Part shown: positions 1 to 12,596 of the stretch, one piece after another
Position numbering within the stretch: position 1 is the stretch's first letter
Layout of the letters: every line of letters starts with the position of its first letter
From: Saccoglossus kowalevskii
Lineage: Eukaryota > Hemichordata > Enteropneusta > Harrimaniidae
Reading direction: 5' to 3'
Length of the DNA: 64,000 nt
NCBI RefSeq assembly: GCF_000003605.2
Contig: NW_003105110.1
Coordinates: forward strand, 91,776 to 155,775
Position numbers and translations under genes: made by a program
The notes under the pieces: generated by a model
What the model was told of the DNA's origin: nothing
What the model saw: only the letters and a program-made list of their open reading frames with translations
The model's database searches: none

Positions 1-1210
1 TCTCTTCAAACTACATTTTTTGATTTTCTCATAGCATTTGCTTCACCCAGGTACATGTTTTAGAGAAGTCTTCCTTGCAATATGTGTAGGGTACACACCT
101 TACGATATAAGGATTCTCACGAATTTGAGATTTCTATTAATTTTTGTATTTCTATACTTTTATGACAATTATCTTCACCTAGATTCCACATAGTGTTAAG
201 TTACAGTGAGACTATAAAAATGTATTTTCCTTGTTTTGCTCATTTACAAAGCAACATAAAGTGTGGATGAGAAAAGTATTGTCAGAAATAGTTCAGATTC
301 AATGAAATTTCCAATTTCTTCCTTAGTTGATTTGATCGAGTACCATATAACTGGTAATTTTTTCTGATTAAGCTGAAGCAATATTTATAAAGATTAAAAC
401 TGTATGTGCCAAGATTTTTTCCTAAAATTGAGGTGCATTTGACAATAATACACAGGATTATACTGATATGGGAATTACCAATAACTACTGTCATTTTGAG
501 ATGCAAATGTTGTTAGTATTGTATTTGCTGGGATGTTAAACTTGCACAGTGATTTATGCTAAGTGCCCAAAACACCATTGTATTCAATGTCCATTTACTA
601 GATTTACTCCTACATTTATTTTGGTTATTCTGCAATCTGCACTTACGTACTTGGTATTGTTATTGTTTTATATTCATAGAATTAATATTTATACCTTTCT
701 GGTTACTGTACTGAGTAGTCATAATAGTTGACAGGACTGAAGATTTGTATATTCGTTACAAGTTTGGGCATTTCTTAGCTCATGCTAACTGTTGTTCTCT
801 CTTGTGTGTGAAATCAACGGGGTTTAGGCAATATGCAAACATATGGGATTAGCTCAAATCTTAGCCCGTACTTAATTGGTGTAGCCTGAATGCAACGTCT
901 ATGGTACTGGGGTAAATAATACATTTGACATCGATCAATGATATTTATTATTCTATTTTACATACGTGTATGCAGGTATATCCAATAACGTACATGTAGT
1001 TTGATTTCTGCTATTTGACTGTTTTATTGATGTATTATTAATGAAACATAACATTTTTGTTGTGCCTTGGGTGAAATTCACTTAGTACGAAATTTATCTT
1101 TGACTGTGTTCTTAAATTATTCTGTCAAAGTCTATAAAGAAAAATGGTCACAACTTCAAGGAATTGTGGGTAAATTTAATTTTGAGTAAATTTTTCACAA
1201 ACCAACTAAT
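1..1210. other. AT-rich non-coding DNA, nothing recognised
   Basis: I see no coding exon, RNA gene or repeat I can name here. Only short open frames with AT-driven composition occur. Confidence 0.5.
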
Positions 1211-1300
1211 AACAATGGAGACTTATTTTCTGTGGTACCATTCACATCATCTTTGCGCTGGCAAAGATGATGTGAATGGTCAATTTGTTCGACCATTGTT
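1211..1300. repeat. Near-perfect hairpin (20-bp stem, 4-base loop)
   Basis: The arm accattcacatcatctttgc (1237-1256) is followed by a 4-base loop (1257-1260) and its exact reverse complement (1261-1280). A second stem outside it pairs aacaatgg (1211-1218) with ccattgtt (1293-1300). The whole is a foldback of about 90 bp. It could be a compact foldback transposon remnant, a hairpin RNA or a structured DNA site; I recognise no family. Confidence 0.85.
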
Positions 1301-3587
1301 TCACCATTATACCATTTGAAGCAGAATTTCTGTGTAAACCTGTATTTTCTGTCAACGAAATGACAGAAAAATTGAATGTTGCATGTTTATGTCAGTTAAG
1401 ATGTAGTGTGGTTTCAGACGGCAAAATGTATTGGTTCAAATTTGAAATTGAAGTGATTGGTTGTTGCAAGAACACTCCTTGGCATGCCCCAATCAAATCA
1501 TTCTTTGTAATTGTGGTCAAATACAGATTTTCCTAACACAATCATGCACTGGTTCGTAGATACGGCCATGGATAACCAGCTTCGGGAAAACAGTGGGAAT
1601 TGGACAATGCATTCACATATTCACGTTTTTTCTGTTACTTTTTCACTGCAGACAATTTTCAGAATTCACACATATTGTCATTTTCACCATAAAAACAGTA
1701 TCTCAAAATTTGAAAATGTTTATCCTTCACTCACATGGTATTTTTTATTCTTTACAAGGTTCCTAGGCTATGTTTACAGCATGTGTTAACAGATGAAATT
1801 CAAACAACTATCGTGTGATGGCAGAAGTACTTAAATTCAAAATAATTGACATACTTGTATAAAGAAACAATTTATCTCTGAACTGTCTCTACTTCCTGTG
1901 CAATGCATGCTGGGTAGTGTAAATGAGAAGCATCTGACCAATCCCTGCTTGTCTGTTCAGTTGCTAAACAAGATGACCTACTGTAACAGTACCAAACCAC
2001 AATAAAAAATAAAACTGCTATGATTAATGCTGATGGTATCTGGACTCTCCAACCTTTTTTTTATGCGATATTAATATTTACGCCGATTATAGTATACTTA
2101 CTTTGTCAGGTTATGAATGAGTGGGAGTAAGTGATTGTCTTTTTATTTTAATGGCTTTAGACTAGCATTTTATACATTTGTGATTTTGTTTGAAATGTCA
2201 AATGTTATTTTTTGTTGGTTATTAAGATTTTCTAGGTTATGGTATGATTTTCTATTTATTAAAAACAAAATGTTGTGTCTTTGAATGAAAATGAATAAAC
2301 CATTTTCCAAACTTTTCGAAATCCCAAAACAGACATTTTTGGGGAGTATTTTCACATTTAATAATGTGTTATGCACAATTAATGCTAGTCGATTTTGGTG
2401 AAGTAGGGGTATTACGCTATTTTTTCATCTTAAAGAAGGTATTGAACTGCAAAACAAAAAAACCAAGTTTAAAATTAAATCATTTGATTCATGTGGCAGA
2501 CATTCAGACATTCAGTCTGCACTGTTTGCGCATAACGGGACATCTGATAGAAGCACTGGAAATCATCAGTTAACCACTGCTATATCACTCACAGGAAATT
2601 TTAGAAAAAGTTACATACACCCCCAGTAACTAAAAATATATATCTAAAAAACTGCCATTTAAAAAGTTCCGTGAAATACCAGTAATCATATATAAAACCA
2701 AGCTACTCTGAAAAAGGCTTAATTATTCACTGGGTTTTAATTTTGCTTATTTCGCTGACTGGAAAATGCGCTAATATGTAATTGAGCATAGAACACATCT
2801 AAATGATAAAACCGTGAATTTAAAACGGTTAAAAGTGACCCTTTAATTTGTCAGCTACAAATGTTCAGTTACATTTTAAGTATTACTTGTCCAATTCATA
2901 ATGTAGTGAATCACAGTGAGTTGTGGTAAACCACAGAACTTTAAACTAATGCAGCGTCCACTGACACTGATACTTGCGTTGGAATCATAGCTTCTCTAAT
3001 TCTAATGCATAACGGGTCTTGCTCTGTATTGATTCCCGACTACTTTGCATTGACATCAGGTGTGTTTTCCTTCACTGACAGCATTTTTTTTTCCTTCGCA
3101 ATAATACGAGCGATGCATGCATGCTTAGTTGCTTAACTGGACAAATTGTCTTGACAGTTATTTGTCACGTTCGGTTATTTTACTTGACATTTACCTTCAT
3201 GCTTGGTGTCAGTACACCTTCAGGTGTGTTTTGTGTGCTTTCCACAACTTGTTGTTTCTGCTCGACTTGCTCTGAATTAATGTTCAAGATTCACCTATCT
3301 CTCTTTCACATTATACTTAAACGAGACTTTATTCATTTCACTTTTTAAAATATTCAATTCTCGTAACTGATTTGGTTATCCTACACTAATGCATATCTCA
3401 TCCTGTAATTAGAGACGAAATCGTTAACTCGTTATAGTTTCCTTGAAGCAAACAGTGATGTCCCGGAATATCAGAATTCTAAAATACAGATCAACATTGC
3501 TATCAATTAAACATTCATTTAAAGGGCTTCTATTAATCTTAAACTCATAAACTTAAAGCGAGATATATGGGTCTCGTATAAACAAAG

Positions 3588-3698
3588 ATGGCGACTTTGA
3601 CTGTTGCGCAGATCAACGAGTACGAACGAGACGTTTCCAAGCTTAAATTAGGCAATTTTCATGTGATTGGAAAGTATCGAAGGAGTCACCGTCAGTAA
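3588..3698 (+). CDS. Possible small ORF or first coding exon, unassigned
   Basis: A 36-codon frame opens with ATG inside a YY1-like context (AAAGATGGCGAC) and reads MATLTVAQINEYERDVSKLK before continuing to a TAA. The residue mix is more protein-like and less AT-driven than the surrounding frames. No splice donor of good quality follows, although GTATCG at about 3673 could serve weakly. It could be the first exon of a gene, a relic of a mobile element ORF, or chance. I do not recognise the protein and see no partner exon. Confidence 0.15.
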   Translation: MATLTVAQINEYERDVSKLKLGNFHVIGKYRRSHRQ

Positions 3699-5835
3699 TC
3701 AGTGCAAGTTGCGACGACTACCGCGCTTTAAGCATGGATACCAAATATTTGAAAACAAAAAAAATTATCTGTCAAAAATCAAATAGTAAACAACGTCATC
3801 AAAGATGTTGAAAGTCCCAAAAATGAAGCTAACTCAACTACACCAGTATTGGGAAAAAATTTATAACATTGACCCAGCTGGGCACTAACTCTCAGTGCTT
3901 CACTATGCTCTTGGCTTTGTCGAGCAGAGCTTATCATATGAATTATTGTCCGTCGTCGTCCACCACCATGGTCTGTGTCAACTTTTAACTTTTTCAACTT
4001 CTTCTTGAAAACTGCAAGCCTGTGTTTTTGTACCTTTGGTAGACCTCTCTTAAATTTGTTCATTTTATGATGATATCTTTAATTCTCTCTAATTTTGGTG
4101 AATATTTTTGTAATTTTTTTTAAAAAGTAATATTTTCGACTTAATGTTAAAAACAGTTCAATTGCATTGATATTATACACATACATTTAAGTACCTTAGG
4201 TCTGATTGATTTGATATTATACATAAAGGTGCTACAGGTAGACCTCATTCAGATTTGTTCATTTCCTTATGATATATTCAATTCTTTAATTGAAATGTGC
4301 ATTGCTAACAGCGGAGCTATCTCAGCCGACAGGCTGCTAGTTTATCTACTTCTTGGTCTAAAATATTATTCATTTTCTCTGCAATGGTAATTTCAGACCA
4401 GTCTGGTTGAACGTGTTTTGTCATTTAATGCCAACTGGCATGGTGTTTTCTCAGGTGTGATTCTTTGTAACAAATCGTAAGTTTGGGATCTGTTTTCTGT
4501 CATTTCTGTGCTGGAGAGATGTCATTTTGTTGGGTCTTCGTCCTGTTAAAAATCAGCTGGTACAGCCCGAACTGAGGATGCCCTCAACCTGCTCAATTTT
4601 GTATCAAAATCTATTCTGTTAAAAACAATGAGAAATCATTTGCAGTTGATGATAAGACAATCTTCTCCGTTGAAACATTGTGACATGTCTTTGCTTTTAA
4701 AGTGACTGCGTACTTCGGCTTTAGTAATGTCAAATTGCATGATTTAGGTAAGATAAGAAAAAGAAGCAATAAAAACGGTTCACTGGAGACACAATATAAA
4801 AAATAATAATGTGATTAATCGCTTGTTATTATCTCTATACTATTTGTCATTGTGTAGCTGGACCCGCTTTAGGGAGGGTAGAAGCGCCTTGCGATGCTGA
4901 CTGTATGAGTTATCTTCATTACAATCAATCATGTGACTTAAATTAACAGTTGCAATTGGTTTTATGAGATTAAAGAATGAACGACGGTTTCTTAGTTGAC
5001 GGTTTCTTAGCTCCCGTTGTTCTTTTCTTGTCTTGCTGTAAAACTCCATCGTGAGTGGAATTGTTATCATAGTGCATCGTTCAGGGCTGAGATTGAGATA
5101 AGATCAAATTTCACTGGTGATGATGATGTCTCTGGTTCGGCTTGAATGCTAATAACGTTTTTCCAGTGAGAAAAAGTACTTTAAATCAATTTAATTTCAT
5201 GAGTCGGTAAAGGGGGTCCTGCAGTGTGTGAGTGACTTTTGCCAAGTTTTGTTTTCAAGAATGGCTTTCTTGCAAATGTAAATGACTACAAGTGATTGTG
5301 GTCACCATGTCTGTTGTCGCTAACAATTTCTTGTGCCTCAATAAACTCAAGTAATTTTTGTTGAATCTTCCTCAAACTTGGTGATATCATCTAACGTGTG
5401 TAATCTCTGTTTTGTTCAGTTTCGCCCTGCATGTAGATTTGATGGCTCTTAATAACTTTGAATAATAGCATTGCAAACCAAGACAGTAGAAAAGTATTAC
5501 GGCAAGTAGAGTGATTGCATCGGTCAACATCATTTCTTGTACATGTATATAAATCAACTGCTTGCATCTTGCAAGATATAAAACAAATCTAAGCAAGGAA
5601 ATGACGACAGCAAGTCAGCTTACTGCAACCGCACCTGATTCCTCTCAGCGCATATCAATGAGCAGACTTTGTGATTATGGTCTGTATTCCGTGCAGCATT
5701 CCTTTGAGATAATTATTTTACCATTTTTGTCATCTGTTAACTGAGAATTTAATTTTACCTAAGATCGTGGTCGTATGAGGACCCCCCTGGGTTATCGTCA
5801 TAAATACCCCAATACTTGGGTTAATTCTACTAAAG

Positions 5836-6369
5836 TTGCTGACAGATTTACTAATGAGACAACAACTTGACATTAACATTCACACTTTAAGCTCATGTCT
5901 TATAATTTATTGCCGACAATGTGAATTTAGCATGTCGTCGGAAAACCACAAAGTCCTGAATGAGCTTTATGTGGTCTTATACCCCCCCTTTCCATTAATG
6001 ATAGAAGATGTTCTTGATTCTATTGACACCAGGGCATTGTTCAGATCAGAGTTCGGACTCTTGACTATTTACTCTTTGCACCAATGTCTGCTTTATGATA
6101 TGAATCTTTTCTCCAAAGACGTTCTCATTCCCAGAGTGTCTTTTTCATCACTGTTGATAAGTGGCCAGCTGGTTTCTTTTCTTTTCCCTTCTCTTTTTAT
6201 TCCTCTCTTTGGGAAAAAGGTTATACTACAAGCAAATGGAAGAGATTTCTCTAGTGCGCAGTCAGGAAAGCATTTTAGATTGAGCAAACTTGTCAGAAAT
6301 CTGGCAGTGTTCTATTTCAGTATTTGTATTTTCTCACTTAGAAGAACAAGTGTTCATCTCTTTGAATGA
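5836..6369 (+). CDS. Long open frame of unknown meaning, possibly not coding
   Basis: A 177-codon frame without a stop, starting at TTG; the first internal ATG is at about 5854. It is unusually long for DNA this AT-rich, where random frames rarely pass 90 codons. The translation has hydrophobic stretches but no motif, signal peptide or domain that I recognise. A shorter open frame on the other strand overlaps it (6093-6287). It ends where a pyrimidine/C-rich tract starts. It may be a decayed transposon ORF or chance. Confidence 0.15.
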   Translation: MLTDLLMRQQLDINIHTLSSCLIIYCRQCEFSMSSENHKVLNELYVVLYPPFPLMIEDVLDSIDTRALFRSEFGLLTIYSLHQCLLYDMNLFSKDVLIPRVSFSSLLISGQLVSFLFPSLFIPLFGKKVILQANGRDFSSAQSGKHFRLSKLVRNLAVFYFSICIFSLRRTSVHLFE

Positions 6370-6430
6370 AACCCCTCCCCCCAAATTTTGGTATATCATT
6401 TGTCAAATTTATATACACTTTTCTAAATTA

Positions 6431-6620
6431 TTAGTCCCCATTTCAGACAAAAGGGACTATTAATTTTGGTTCCATTCATCCCTGTTCCCAAAGCCATTTC
6501 CACACATTCTTTGACCAATCACATACAAACATTACAAAAAGACCTGGTATAATGACTTACATATGCGTGTCGATTTTACTTACCATTTGACCAAATACGG
6601 CTGACTGACAGTTATTTTGG
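6431..6620. repeat. Fragment of a hairpin-headed repeat (AGTCCC...GGGACT)
   Basis: The stretch opens with tagtcccc and, after a short loop, gggacta (6432-6459), so it can fold into a stem. The longer element at 33771-35000 opens with the same AGTCCCC...GGGGACT design. The rest of this copy is diverged and its 3' limit is unclear. Confidence 0.4.
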
Positions 6621-8158
6621 TCCTACATTTTTTAATATAAACAGAACAAATTTATTAAATTTTGTACCACGATTATGCATATTGGGTTATATGTGCGAGT
6701 CTTAATTTTTTTTGAGATTATGATCTGGTGGCCATTTTTTCACGTCAAGCCAATGCCTCTCATAGAAAGGGATATTCTTTTTGGATCAATTATTTGGATA
6801 TTCTAATTGGTCTACGGTGTGGATATTCTGTATCACCATGGCAACCTATTGTCTAAACATGATACTCCAACAAGTGGGTTTTCAAGAGGGGGAATTTACG
6901 GAGGATAAGTATTGTCCAAACACTAATGTCATTAATCTTACTTCAACAGTCACATCCTGTCCAAACAGTAGCTGTTGTTTTCATACAGTTCCTACTGCAT
7001 TGGTATTTGAATTGCTAATATGCAATCAATATCTGTCATACTTAAGCCCATCTCCAAGCATTAGCGATTTTACTAGCGCAATATGATAAATCATGGGAAA
7101 TGTCTTCCCATTTATGCCATTATCTGTGAAATGACAAAATTTATAGTTCTGTGGGATTACTCATGGCATCTGAGAAACTCATTTGAAGGCTAAGAGAACT
7201 ATCTCATCAGCAACCTGCTATAAGCTGCAATCATCCGGCTGCAATAAGAATTGATGAATGGACATTCTTTCTTTTACTAAACACATATTATCGGCTCCCC
7301 CATGGTGACCAGAACATGGTCTGTGGTCTGCATATCTGGTGTCAATATCTACCTGCCTCTATGGGCGGTATTAATATGTATAGAGGCACTATATTTTGTT
7401 TTAACGAACTAGACTGAAATTGCCCTGATAAGTATGAGACATGTTATTGCATCAGCAGCTCTCATTCCTTTGTAATCTTTTTCTTGTATTTTAAAAATGA
7501 ATATTTAACGACATAATTTATAAAAAATGTAACGACATAAAAAATTTAGTGGAACATTTGGCACATTTTTATGTATTTTTAGAAAAATTCAATTTTGGAT
7601 CTAAGAGACATGATTTTACAGATCTTGATCAAAATTAGTGAAAAAATAGAAAAGATTACGCTTGTTTATTTGTCGCAGATGACAAAAATTGACTTTGGCA
7701 CTTACAGGGTTAATGGTTCTTCAGTACACATGTATGTCTCCTCATCGGCTGATCTAAATGCATGATACATTCCCACATTAGCAGGATGTGCATTTCACCT
7801 GGCACTTAGTATGAGAGACGTATAATGAATCGCTGTAGTCGTCCACAAACACATGTAATCTTTCACTGTATTTGAAACTGTTTAACCTCACCTGTGAGGA
7901 GTTTTGTGCGCTAATACTGCATTACCATGGTTACTATGGTCTAATGAGATGGGAATGTACCGTAGTTTGTAATGTCTAGCGGTTCTAATCCGTGAATGTT
8001 TTAGTGGGTAGACATTTTGAAAGTGTCTAGACTGCAAATTTGACTTTGTACCACTTAGTGAGTCAACAAATGAGGCATGGGGGAGTTACCTAATTCGTTA
8101 GTGGCAATAGGAACATTGTAAGGTCAAATAAAATATCATTGCCTTCTCTAAAATATTT
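6621..8158. other. Non-coding stretch
   Basis: No gene seen. Two X-box/RFX-like palindromes occur, around 6832-6845 (atcaccatggcaac) and 7921-7934 (attaccatggttac). A lone piggyBac-like end reading CACTTACAGGG then TTAA lies at about 7697-7715; no matching other end was found. Confidence 0.45.
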
Positions 8159-8330
8159 AAAATCTGTATTAGAAGCCGCATCCCTAATAGAAGTCACACC
8201 CATTCTTTTTGAATAATTGAGAACCAAAAATTCATCATTTCTCATATGTGTAGATGCTCTATTAGAAGCCGCATCCCCTCTGTTGCATTGTACCATTTTA
8301 ATAGAAGCCGCGGTTTCTAATACAGATTTT
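8159..8330. mobile_element. MITE family B, copy 1
   Basis: The element starts with aaaatctgtattagaagc and ends with the approximate reverse complement ggtttctaatacagatttt. The motif atagaagccgc or ttagaagccgc recurs inside. A second, shorter copy is at 12742-12878. There is no coding capacity, so it would have been moved by an enzyme supplied elsewhere. I cannot assign the transposase superfamily from the ends. Confidence 0.7.
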
Positions 8331-10995
8331 ACAGTTTACATGAAAAAATGCAAAATCAAACTAGTTTTCAACAAGACTTAAATACAAATTTTTGTTCAGA
8401 GAAATAAATTAAAATCTTACCTGCATTACCTAATTTACATGTTATGGGAACCGCACATTCTTCTTGACAGTTTCAATCCCACAACCACTTGTTGTGAGTA
8501 ATGCCAGTGAAGAATATTTTAAAGTTCATATCATATGAATTCAAAAAAATGTTTTAAATTATTTGTGCAATAGTTTAATGTTAAAAAAATAGACAAAAAA
8601 GAAAATAGACAAAAAATGTCAGGTGTTGTCTTCGATTTTTGTATTCATACAGCATAAGCGATGCACCTTCTTCATTACAAATCAACCAACATATCGATTG
8701 CTACAACTCAATTTTACAAGGCCTGCAGGACTAACATATCATCAGCTATTTCAGTTGCTCTCTAAAACTTAACAAGTTTCACACTATCTTCGTTTTTTGA
8801 TATGAGCGTATAAATTGTAACGTGTTGTTTACATGGAGTATTGGGAGTGCTCACCAATTCAATTTGATATAGGTTTTGTGTGTGTTACATCATTCCTAGT
8901 GTTGAAATGATAGCATACAGACGACGTCTTTGCAAAATACAATCTGTACTATGATATTGAGACTTATCAGGTGATAAGGCAAGAGATTGAAAAACGTGTT
9001 GTGTCAGCGTTGTCCATTGTTCGCTTTAGCTATGAGAAACATAAAAATCTCAAAAGATAAAAATTTTGTTCACTAATTAAGTTTAGTTTAAATAGCATAT
9101 TGCTTTATTCATTAATTTGGTAAAAAAAACAAATGAAAAAACAAAATGACCTCAAGAGGGCACACAAAATTTATAGAGGGCACTGTTCCATATTACTCTA
9201 TTCTCGACAGGCACTGTTAATCACTCCTGTACTACTTGTGGGATGATTTAATAGCTTAAATATGGTTCTAGAATGCAATCCAATTCTCAATGACCGAGTT
9301 AAGCTGGAAAATGAAAACAAAAACATTTGACATTGAAATATTTTATAAGACTTTGTATTGTCAGAGCCACAGTGAAGTTACATTGTTTGATGCATCACTT
9401 TTATCATTCTTTTCAAATACTTTTTTTACCTGCTCACTAAAGCGACTTTTCTAGATGTAATAGTAAAACAACTGAAAAATGAAAATGATGTTACAGACAA
9501 AATTTTGTTACAGACGAAAACTGTTGCTTCAATCCAATATGGCAAACCATTACAGTAAATGTATGCCTCAAGAAATGTATGTGACAAATTTTACAAAAGT
9601 CACTATAAGCCTCAATCTAAAACCTATATATGTAGTGTATGTCTATTTTGTCAAAAATTGACAAAGAATTAATAGAAAAATTCATAAAATATTGAGAACA
9701 TCGCACTGAAATTTGCGCGAGTACCAGTTATATTTGTAATTTGAAAATAACTGTTTTGAAACTGATTAGGAATTCAAAATTGGTTTGCAAACATTTCAAA
9801 TTAAATTTGAATCTCACTTATAGATTGGTTTGCAGACCATAGTAAAAGTATAATTGGTTTATGGTAATTTGCATAATGTTTTACCTAATATTCCACATCA
9901 CAAGTCAGTGTGAATAATCATCATCATTTTCGTAACTATTATTTCTGATAACTAGTTATGTAATATTGCAGCCTAGAAAATTGAATTTACATGCGATAGT
10001 GGGTTTCTTGAGACCTGTATAAAATATGTAATGAAATCTGATTCAAAATCACTAAAAATTTTCCTGCTCGCTGAGTCATGTTGAAATTTCTTGAAGCAAA
10101 ATTCATATGAACGTATGGTTATCCCCTGAGGGATATGATATACTAAGAATATCAAATGTGTTTTATTAGCGTATTGTACACATTCGTACACCTCACTACC
10201 AAATTGAGGTTAGATTTTTAGATTATTTTCCCCGTCTTATTTATTTCATCATGTATTCTCAAATAGCAAGCAAACCGATTGACATTCAAGCGGTCCCTTG
10301 ATGCAAATAGCCCAATATTGGAATTTGTCTTGATTGAAATGAACTTTAATGCAATCAACCTTCTAAAAAAAAAAGTGCTAAGGAAACATCTCCAAGTTTT
10401 ACATGTGGAAATCCTTGTCTGTAATTATCATTATATAATTATTGTCTATGTTCAAACACTGGGAAACCATTATACAATAGAGGCGTGATAAATACTTCAT
10501 TTTTAAATTGATGTGAGTTTTTGAGGTGACCCCTTAATCTTGAAACCTACATAGTAATTATTATTATTACAGTTGTGATGAAACTTTGCTGGAATACAGG
10601 AAATTGATTTCTCAGCTTATTAGCTGTATTGTTAGCTAGCCTCTTAAAGAAGGATGTAGTTTTCCCCGTGCTGTGTTATAAAAATACTTGACCCAAATCA
10701 TAATCCTGAAATGAGTGACAGAGAGAGAGAAAACACTACTTGATTTGTGTGATTTTACCGAAAGATTAAAGATTACTGCAGAAGATTAAGCTAAGTGCAA
10801 TCGGAGTAGAATTTCGCACAGAAAGTCCTCTGCTTTCTATTTCATCAGTGCATCAGAACCTGGTTGGTTTATAAAATTTATGCTTTATTAATGGTTACAG
10901 TTGGCTAATTAGAATTCTGCACAGAAAGTCTGAAATGCTTGATCCATAACCACTGTGTGAGACCCTGACCCTGAAGGCTTGATAAAGCTACAATA
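8331..10995. other. Non-coding stretch
   Basis: I see nothing gene-like. It holds short open frames only, AT-rich sequence and A- or T-runs. Confidence 0.5.
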
Positions 10996-11196
10996 TACTG
11001 TGGAATACTTTATTTTCGCTGGAATTAATTTCTGCTGAAAAGGCTTTTTGGGCGTTCTTTATGGAATTTATTTTCGGTGATTTTTGATGAGTTGAATGTG
11101 AAATATAGGAAAAAAAGTATATTTGCTGGATGTTATCATCCCTTCAGCGAAAATAGCGGAAATAAATTCTAAGCGAAAATAAAGTATTCTACAGTA
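10996..11196 (+). mobile_element. MITE family A, copy 1 (TA-flanked)
   Basis: About 200 bp bounded by TA. The left end reads CTGTGGAATACTTTATTTTC and the right end is its near reverse complement ending TATTCTACAG before TA. The interior carries the phrases ttgggcgttcttt, gatttttgatgagttgaatg and atcccttcagcg. Four further copies lie in this window. TA duplications plus 20-25-bp inverted ends fit a non-autonomous Tc1/mariner-type element. Confidence 0.85.
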
Positions 11197-11712
11197 GTTA
11201 TACAATTTTGTGTACTGTCACCACAAAATGAAAAAAAAATAGAAAAGATTCCCTGAACAAGACGCTTTTGCCTGGTGTTTTGATAAGTTAAACAGAAATG
11301 GTTTGTTCCATAAAATAAATACCCATTGTTATGATACTGCATTGTGTAGCAGTGATTTTCTACAAGTACATTTGATAACGTTTGTTTTTCAGTTTCCAAA
11401 CTATTACTTTTTCAGTCTAGCCATTGTAAAGACAAACAAACATTATATATTTTAGTTGTAAATTGTCACTACTCTGAGTGAAACCATGCAAATTAATTGT
11501 GTGCTGTCATGTTACTTCCTACTAGATTCCTCTGGTATAGTTACACGCGTATAATGGGACCCTAGATACTGCTACTTTTCCTGTCAATACATCATTTATT
11601 ATGACTGATTAGACTTGAGTAATTTTAAATTATCACCACTTTGACAGGAAATGGTCATGGGCGTATCTGATAAAAAATTTTAAAAGAAGGCAATCACGAC
11701 ACCACGAAGAGA
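11197..11712. other. Non-coding stretch
   Basis: Nothing recognised between the MITE and the tandem array. Confidence 0.4.
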
Positions 11713-11914
11713 GCTGTTCACTGATTTGGGCTGATGATTAGCTACTCATCAATTGGCTTATGTATAGCTGTTCACTAATTGGCTGATAGCTAGCTATTCA
11801 CTGATTGGCTGATAGCTAGCTACTCACTGATTGGCTGATAGCTAGCTACTCACTGATTGGCTGATAGCTAGCTACTCACTGATTGGCTGATAGCTAGCCA
11901 CTCACTGATTGGCT
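11713..11914. repeat. 26-bp tandem array carrying CCAAT boxes
   Basis: Regular units of 26 bp contain CTGATTGGCT at 11801, 11827, 11853, 11879 and 11905, with a variant CTAATTGGCT at 11775 and more degenerate units to the left. On the other strand each unit reads AGCCAATCAG, the strong NF-Y (CCAAT-box) form. Each unit also carries the palindrome GCTAGC. Confidence 0.9.
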
Positions 11915-11999
11915 TTGTCACGTAGGATGTCGCATGTCAAAGTTTAAAAAATTAACTTTAGTTGTATGAAATTGTAAATGTTATGCAAATTATTTAATG

Positions 12000-12032
12000 T
12001 ATTTTTTTTATCTTTTTATTTTGCAGGTAAGG
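12000..12032 (+). promoter_or_regulatory. Strong splice acceptor fused to a donor (possible recursive splice site)
   Basis: A long T-rich tract ends in tttttattttgcag at 12026 and is followed at once by GTAAGG. This is the acceptor-donor juxtaposition of recursive splice sites in long introns. An ordinary exon starting with GTAAGG and running into the N gap is the alternative. The meaning depends on a + strand transcript crossing this point, for which the downstream CSPG4-like gene is the only candidate here. Confidence 0.35.
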
Positions 12033-12084
12033 CAATTCTCAGGATATTCGAATGTTTATTTAAAGTGTTTATGATGTATCCTTT

Positions 12085-12596
12085 NNNNNNNNNNNNNNNN
12101 NNNNNNNNNNNNNNNNNNNNNNNNNNNNNNNNNNNNNNNNNNNNNNNNNNNNNNNNNNNNNNNNNNNNNNNNNNNNNNNNNNNNNNNNNNNNNNNNNNNN
12201 NNNNNNNNNNNNNNNNNNNNNNNNNNNNNNNNNNNNNNNNNNNNNNNNNNNNNNNNNNNNNNNNNNNNNNNNNNNNNNNNNNNNNNNNNNNNNNNNNNNN
12301 NNNNNNNNNNNNNNNNNNNNNNNNNNNNNNNNNNNNNNNNNNNNNNNNNNNNNNNNNNNNNNNNNNNNNNNNNNNNNNNNNNNNNNNNNNNNNNNNNNNN
12401 NNNNNNNNNNNNNNNNNNNNNNNNNNNNNNNNNNNNNNNNNNNNNNNNNNNNNNNNNNNNNNNNNNNNNNNNNNNNNNNNNNNNNNNNNNNNNNNNNNNN
12501 NNNNNNNNNNNNNNNNNNNNNNNNNNNNNNNNNNNNNNNNNNNNNNNNNNNNNNNNNNNNNNNNNNNNNNNNNNNNNNNNNNNNNNNNNNNNNNNN
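12085..12596. other. Assembly gap (512 N)
   Basis: Run of N. Long open frames that appear to cross it are artefacts of the unknown bases. Confidence 1.

Larger units (their letters stand above)
1301..6430. other. Non-coding stretch with scattered motifs
   Basis: No confident gene. A ZNF143-type site lies at 1897-1917, in the orientation tgtgcaatgcatgctgggtag read as its complement. A partly duplicated segment (phrases ending in gtagacctc and tttgttcatttt) occurs near 4040-4110 and again near 4240-4300. The 13-bp phrase gacggtttcttag is repeated in tandem near 4982-5010. The two weak ORF candidates in this stretch are listed separately. Confidence 0.5.
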
